NCBI GenBank assembly: GCA_004431415.1
Contig: QPMI01000229.1
Location: 1-49,152 of the forward strand
From: Cyanophora paradoxa
Taxonomy: Eukaryota; Glaucocystophyceae; Cyanophorales; Cyanophoraceae
Length of the DNA stretch: 49,152 nt
Direction: 5' to 3'
The notes under the pieces are model-generated. The model saw only the letters and a program-made list of their open reading frames with translations. It was not told the origin of the DNA and ran no database searches. Positions within the stretch are counted from its first letter, which is position 1. Every line of letters starts with the position of its first letter. Both the position numbers and the translations under genes were made by a program. Shown here in pieces: positions 44,501 through 49,152 of this stretch.

Positions 44501-47500
44501 ATCCTTGAAAGTCTCCTGCGTAATAAAAACGCAGCCGCGGCGGTCAGCCCATGATCAGATCTAAAAGAGATAAAGCTTCATAAACACACCGCACGGGAGA
44601 ACATGTCGTTATGTTCCTCCACTGCGTCGATCAGGTGGCGAAGCTCGTCGTTCTCACGCCCGACACGCTTGAGAAATTCGACAAGGTCCCGTCCGTCCTG
44701 CGTCGCGAGGGCCTTGATCACTGCAGCTGTGTCTGGGCACACACTCCGAAGAAGGCGATCGGCGGCACGGTGGGTCTCCAGCGCATCCCGCACAGTAGCT
44801 CCCTCGCTCGCGAGGAGAGCCTCAGCGCGACCGAGAGTGTTCGTCTCGTCTCGAGTCGGAAGGCAGGAGAAGGTGTCCATGCAGTGGAGCAGATCGCGGC
44901 ACAAGCCCGAGAGCTCAGCAGTCTTCAAGCAGACGTTGATGCCCGACGCAATGTCTTGGTTGCGGCGCTGCTGCGCATGCTGATCACGGTCAACGGAAAA
45001 GCGTGGAGTAGTTCCACCAGAATTCGATGACCACGTAGAAGACAGCAGCATCGACGCGATAACCAACTGCTGCGCTGCTGCGCCAGACTCGGAGGCTGCG
45101 CCACTCCAGTACTTCACAACGTCGTGCACATTGACGGTCTGGTGGTCGCGCATGAGAGCTGCCATGTGATCCACGTACACCCTCCAGGAGTTGACAGTCG
45201 CCGTTGCCATGAGCTGCTCAAACGCCTGCAGCTGACCGGATGTGGATCCGTTTTCATACGAAACTTGCAGAATGTTGCGGAAGACAGATGATGCCAGAAG
45301 CTGCGACGGAGGCCTGGGGAGCTGTTTCAGCGCTGCCGTGAGGACATAGAAGGCACCAGTCGATGAAGTGGACGCTGAACTCGCGAGCTCTGCAAGAGAC
45401 TGATCCGGAAACCGCTGTTGCGCCTCAGCAAGCACGGTACGAAGTGCGCTATACTGGCTGCTGTCTTCCTTCGTCAACAAAACCACCTGCCATGCTGAGA
45501 ACAGCTCGGCCAAGCTTTCGAGTTGACTTCGTTGCTCCTGCGTGGTACAAACTGCCGATCGCAGCTCAGCATCGTCTGCACGGATGCCTGCTGCATTGAA
45601 GCACGCCGAGAGAGTGTCGATGCCGGCTGCTGCAATGGTCTCGATTACGTGGACAGGAACTGTCTGCTGCACGACGGATTGATGCAGAGTGCTGAGAATG
45701 CTCGTGGCGGTGGTGAAGATTTTGCTTGCAGCGACGACAGGAATGTTGCGCAGAGCAAACGCGGGAATCCAGAAGTTGCGAGTTTTGACGAGGGCCGCCA
45801 CCGTGTCCTCGTTCTCAAAATTGAGGAAGCGGATCGAGCAGAAAAGGTGTCCCAACAAATCGTCTCGAATCCTGGGTCATAATCAGCAAATGAATTCTGG
45901 CTAGCGACAAATCGAACATCTTACCGATCATCGCAGAACTCCACAACGTCCTTTGTCCCGCAGAGATGACCGAGCAACGAAGCGGCTGTGTCGGATGCTG
46001 CAGCAGCTTTCGAAACGATAACAGCACAGCCATCGACAAACGCAGCACGAGTCTCGTCACGCCATCGGGAAGCTGTCGTATCGTTTCGCCCTGCAAATCG
46101 GGCTGAACGCAAAATGTTCTCATCTCTGTGCTTGCGGCACGACTCCCACGCGAAAGCAAGGATGGCTGGGTGACGCCGGGCTTGAGCTGGGAGCTGGTCG
46201 ACGGCGTTGAAGATAGAGAGCGGGTTCGCATCTGCGCACATTGGAAATGTGGTTTAGTTGACGCGAATAGTTGGATAAAACAGACAGATTTCGCTTGCGC
46301 ACTCTGAGCTTCCATGCCGTATGCTTTGACTAGAAAGTTCCGCGTGCACTCGACCAGCTTCGCGCCCGTCTTGTCCACTGAGCGAGCGGCAGTTGCCGCC
46401 AGCAAGCCCATATGCTCCTTGAGGTCGACGCGATTGCAGTGCTCGATAAGAATTTCCAAGGGTCGCCAGATGACTTCTTCAGGCAGCAACGAAGCGTACA
46501 AGTCACTGTTGATGAGAGAAGGTAGAACATTGTGAATATGAGTAAAGGCGCCATGACCTCTAGACAAGAGCTTGTCTAGAATGAATTCTTGCAAGGAGTC
46601 TTGCACGACGGGGTCCAGCCCACGTGGAAGCTGCTCCCAGCAATCGAGCGCAGTCTCGATCCGGCCGACACGACGAAGCAACAACATTACGACTGCCTTA
46701 CGGTTCGGGAAGGCGCTCTGGAGGTGCTTGAAGAAGCCCGCCGTGGTCACCTTTTCTTCGACTGCTGGCCACCACGAGTTTAGCACATCCACAAGCGAGC
46801 GGAGTGATGGTGCAGTCACGAAGAGTGCTTTGATGACTGAAATAAAGCTGGCTTGGCCGAGGTGCGAGAGGAGTTGAGCAACAACTCTGGCTGTCTCCAC
46901 AAATTCGATATGGAATCGCTCAGGATCCGTAGGAGTCGACGCCATTGGCAGATCGAGCAGAAAAGAGAGGTCGAGACCCAGCTTGGGTTGGGCGAAAACG
47001 GCCTGCATCCAAGCGGCTGGATTCGGAGTGTAGTTCGCGTAGCCAACGCTGACGGTTTTGACGAGGAACGTGATGGCCTTGCAAAGGACGTCCTTCTCGC
47101 TCGCTTCTGTGAGCTCGGTGCTTGACAGTTCATTTAATCCAAAGCACATCGAAGATAAGAGTGTCGATGACAAAGCTCCCCTATAGCTGGTTGGTACTTG
47201 CTGTACCGCAGAAGCGTACGTAGTCTGAGAAGATTGCGACATCTGCACTTGTGTGAACAACTGAATTTGAAGACGTACACGTTGCATTCAAAAACTTATA
47301 TGCAAAACGGACCGTCTGCCACACAGTCGCGATGAAGAGAGCTGTTTCGAAAGGAAGACTTCGAGGGTCTGCACAAAATTGATTATATTGCTATCGATAT
47401 CGCATGATGTACATATCGACATCGCAAAAAAAAGTGCGCACTGTTGCGAAATTCTGGAAGCTCACGCTCACAGAAAAGCGACATAAACTCCTGAGCCTTG

Positions 47501-48176
47501 TTTCCGAATCCAACGTAATTGTAGCCAGATCGGTCGGCTTCGAACTGGACGCACGGAAATTGCGAAATAAGATTATCACAATTAGAACGCTGATAACGAA
47601 GAAATAAAAAAAATCAGAGCAGCGCACCTGCTCGCGCAGCATCTTCAACAGCACTATGCGCGCCATGAAAGGAGAAGAAGCCAGCGAAAGCACGTCCGGA
47701 ACTTTGTCGGCCCACTCTTCGAGGCGTAGAAAGTGTCGCAGATAAGTGACGGTAGGATCGGCAGTCGAGCTGATGTTCAAGTCACTCCGGTCGGCTTTGA
47801 AAAACAGATCGATCTGGAAATAGCAAGGCCGTGTAACGCGATTGATTCGCGGCGGGTTCTCCCAGAGAGTAGACCCAGAAGAAGGATTGAATGTAAGTAA
47901 GCGGGCGACTTTGGAGCCGAAGGACTGATCAGGAACGTGGAAGTACTTGTATTGAACAGGCACATCCGCAGGAATTTCCACGACGTCGGAGACCCACAGC
48001 GACTTGCGGGCATCGACTTGGTGGAGCTGCTTGACGTAGCTAGGCGCGTGGGTCCAGTCGCCGAGAGAGAGCGTCTCCCCTGTGACAAAGAAGGCCCCAT
48101 TGGTCTCTGCTCGCGTCGGCAGCAGCAGCATGAAGCGTATCCGCCGCGTTTTGGGACCACTGTGACGACGATACAT
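31161..48176 (-). CDS. RNF213: RNF213/mysterin-like giant AAA+ E3 ubiquitin ligase homologue (about 29 exons)
   Basis: RNF213 is a giant cytosolic AAA+ protein with ubiquitin ligase activity, linked in animals to lipid droplets and defence against intracellular microbes. Exons, minus strand: 47628-48176, 47313-47368 (tentative), 46303-47260, 45925-46231, 44590-45871, 44030-44515, 42540-43909, 41918-42467, 41636-41866, 40566-41570, 40408-40500, 40102-40340, 39746-40039, 39420-39684, 39347-38966, 38890-38061, 38003-37647, 37590-37093, 37035-34718, 34641-33514, 33446-33314, 33234-32993, 32906-32828, 32702-32637, 32497-32327, 32106-31877, 31764-31644, 31529-31442 and 31352-31161. They sum to about 4,800 codons; the human protein has about 5,200. 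Almost all joins keep phase. Domains in order are a CBM20-like domain, helical N-terminal arm, AAA+ core, E3 shell, RZ finger and C-terminal domain, which ends KPKKKTFS. An upstream exon is possible, because CACAG at 48161 resembles an acceptor. Confidence 0.93.
31559..31643. repeat. Imperfect repeats in an intron of the RNF213-like gene
   Basis: ATTAGAGTCCCGCCG occurs at about 31559 and 31590, and CCCGCCGGCTCGCT at about 31566 and 31627, in the intron between the exons 31442-31529 and 31644-31764. No coding potential. Confidence 0.8.
32584..32626. repeat. TTAG microsatellite, about ten units
   Basis: A perfect run of the tetranucleotide TTAG on the plus strand (CTAA on the sense strand of the gene). 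It sits in the intron between the exons 32327-32497 and 32637-32702 of the RNF213-like gene, close to the donor at 32636. Confidence 0.95.
34568..34743 (-). other. RZ-type zinc finger of the RNF213-like protein, altered first ligands
   Basis: The RZ finger supplies ubiquitin ligase activity toward proteins and lipopolysaccharide in animal RNF213. It is split by an intron (34642-34717). The joined sequence reads WYRHACGYW, then YSVGACGRPMQVMQCPNC, then GHAIGG. The second half matches the family pattern (G-x-C-G ... C-P-x-C ... I-G-G, followed by VDHMP as in GGxDHxP). The first half differs: the family, as I recall it, has W-[FY]-x-C-x-x-G-H-x-Y, while this one has His in the Cys position and Tyr in the His position, with a Cys two residues later. 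The reading frame and the intron phase are consistent. Confidence 0.82.
35489..35780 (-). repeat. Coding trinucleotide/hexanucleotide repeat: Gly/Asp/Asn-rich insert
   Basis: Nearly 300 bases of GCC, GTC and GTT-type triplets on the plus strand. On the minus strand, in the frame of the RNF213-like gene, they encode long runs of Gly-Asp and Gly-Asn with a short SGSSFDDGG start. The repeat keeps the frame of the 2.3-kb exon, so it is translated as a disordered loop between helical parts of the E3 shell. The same repeat produces mirrored poly-Ala, poly-Arg and Ser-Pro frames, which are not genes. Confidence 0.92.
39746..41866 (-). other. Active AAA+ modules (AAA3 and AAA4) of the RNF213-like protein
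   Basis: First module: Walker A MGETGCGKTSL ends at 41636 and joins across an intron to IRFLAKAAGVRFEV. Walker B is VWVFLDEINTSDSIGL (about 41410-41460), followed by the sensor LAACNPYKKRS (about 41300-41335). Second module: Walker A LVGK (exon end 40566) joins PGCSKSLSMRLI (exon start 40500). Walker B is VVLLDEVGLAEVSRFNPL (about 40135-40190) and the sensor is VGISNWQLDPAKMNRAIHL (about 39960-40010). These match the two ATP-binding modules of vertebrate RNF213 closely, including their spacing. Catalytic Lys, Asp, Glu and Asn are all kept, so ATPase activity is expected. Confidence 0.93.
47790..48150 (-). other. CBM20-like starch-binding domain of the RNF213-like protein
   Basis: The first exon encodes RIRFMLLLPTRAETNGAFFV, then GETLSLGDWTHAPSYVKQL, WVSDVVEIPADVPVQYKYFH and LWENPPRINRVTRP. 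This is the order expected of CBM20: a first strand, G-x-x-x-x-L-G-x-W, a W-x-x-x-V-x-[IL]-P segment, [FY]-x-Y-K-[FY], and W-E-x-x-x-N-R. A CBM20-like fold is reported in the N-terminal arm of the mammalian protein. The Trp residues that usually stack on glucan are present at GDW and LWE. Confidence 0.85.
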
Positions 48177-49152
48177 TTCCGAATTAGCTAATAGTTTGAC
48201 TCAAAGCTCAAAGAAAGCTAGCGTAAAAGTAGGCGTGGCGCGGCTGCATGCACCTGGCACAACTGTTGTTTGCGCTGGATGCATGTGCCGAGCCAGTGCT
48301 CCCAGACGATGCAGGGGCAGCAAAGTCGACGCTGTCGGCGGAATGTGCACGTGTTAGTGCAGCAGCTGTTGATAAAGTTGAATATTTGAAAGCGCACCCA
48401 TTCTCTCCGGAATTAGCTGCATGAACCGGCAGATCCGGCTCCTGCTGTGGTTGTTCTCGACGCGCATTTGACCTGTTCCTTGCATTTCAGCAATTGACTC
48501 TCAGAATCGAACTTGTAATTATATATCATTACGTCAGTATGCCCACCCTGGCTGATCCACATGTACATCCGCATCTGCTAAGCTGCAGCGAAATTAAACA
48601 GAAGCAAACCGCGATCATATGCCTCAGTGGCCCCTATACTAACCCGTCGACGGCCTGCGAGGTTGACTGATGTTTTGCTTTCTTGTTCTTCGCCATGCTT
48701 CGATCTAGATCTCAGCTGCAGAGAGTCTGAGCAAAAGCAGGGTGGTTTAAGCAAGGAAGGGCATGCAGATTGCACGAGGAAGGGATAGGGATAGGGCAAT
48801 ATCGGTAGGTATAGGAAGAGAGTGAAGCAGAGAAGTGTGTGAGAGAGGAGAACTTCGGGAGAAGAACTGAAAGTTGAAAAAAAGGGGGGGGGGTAGGTGG
48901 GGGGGGGGGCGCGACGCCCGAGTAAACAGATAAGGGGGGGGGGGGCGAACAAATCTAGATCTAGAGGAGGGGAGGAGGGGAAGGGGGTGGGTGGAGGGTT
49001 GGGGGGGTGGGGCGAAGTGGTGGTTCGATTCGGATTCGGAGATGTAGACGGATGCTTTTGACGGGAGGATTCAGAAGGGAAAAGGGGAGGCCTAGGGCGA
49101 CGGAGATGAAGATAAGGGCTGGTGAAGGGGGGGGGGGGGGGGGGGGGGGGGG
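48177..49152. other. Upstream region of the RNF213-like gene
   Basis: No supported gene. The plus strand is strongly purine-rich with several G runs (48886-48895, 48899-48910, 48937-48948 approximately), so the sense strand of the large gene has a polypyrimidine upstream region. Runs of this kind also mark introns of the other genes here. The last 26 bases (49127-49152) are all G. A promoter cannot be defined. Confidence 0.5.

Noticed and set aside
1-49152. CRISPR arrays, bacterial operons and ribosomal RNA genes
   Set aside because: No regularly spaced repeats of the right size, no Shine-Dalgarno-linked gene strings and no rRNA-like sequence were seen; spliceosomal introns show a eukaryotic genome.

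Overview
The window is nuclear DNA of a GC-rich eukaryote, most likely a unicellular alga or other protist. Genes carry many short introns (about 40-100 bases), and the splice sites follow a strong pattern: most donors read GTGCG, with some GTGAG, GTACC and GC donors, and acceptors usually end CGCAG or TCAG. Repeated phase-consistent joins across these sites allow the genes to be assembled by eye. A haptophyte- or pelagophyte-like alga fits the base composition, the introns and the gene content, but the lineage is a guess.

From 1 to about 14.05 kb, minus strand: the 5' part of a very long Ty3/gypsy-type LTR retrotransposon. In transcription order it has a Gag-like protein (14045 down to 12.75 kb), two CCHC-type zinc knuckles, a 48-residue tandem repeat, roughly 8 kb of protein-coding sequence of unknown function, an Arg/Ser-rich stretch, an aspartic protease, reverse transcriptase and RNase H. 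Integrase and the 3' LTR would lie left of base 1. Single-base frameshifts break it repeatedly, so it is probably a relic.

From about 14.95 to 21.1 kb, minus strand: a multi-exon gene for a probable extracellular protein with a LamG/concanavalin-like domain, Pro/Thr linkers and fibronectin-III-like repeats. From 21.1 to 26.1 kb the sequence is mostly non-coding, AT-richer and full of short palindromic and direct repeats.

From 26.08 to 27.24 kb, minus strand: a small gene with a proline-rich N-terminal part and a coiled-coil C-terminal part. It is divergent from a dynamin-family GTPase on the plus strand (27561-30015, 12 exons, 284 codons). The dynamin stops at the end of the GTPase domain; an extra diverged copy of one exon lies downstream.

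From 31.16 to 48.18 kb, minus strand: one giant gene of about 29 exons and about 4,800 codons, an RNF213/mysterin homologue. It has an N-terminal CBM20-like starch-binding domain, a dynein-like AAA+ core with two well-kept ATPase modules, an RZ-type zinc finger and the conserved C-terminal region. No RING finger is found where the animal protein has one. It converges on the dynamin gene.

RNF213 in animals is a giant ATPase-linked ubiquitin ligase that acts on lipid droplets and on intracellular pathogens, and dynamins remodel membranes. Nothing in the sequence ties the neighbours together functionally, as each has its own strand and structure. The most unusual items are the RING-less RNF213, the oversized retroelement with its large unknown coding region, and the GTPase-only dynamin with a duplicated exon.
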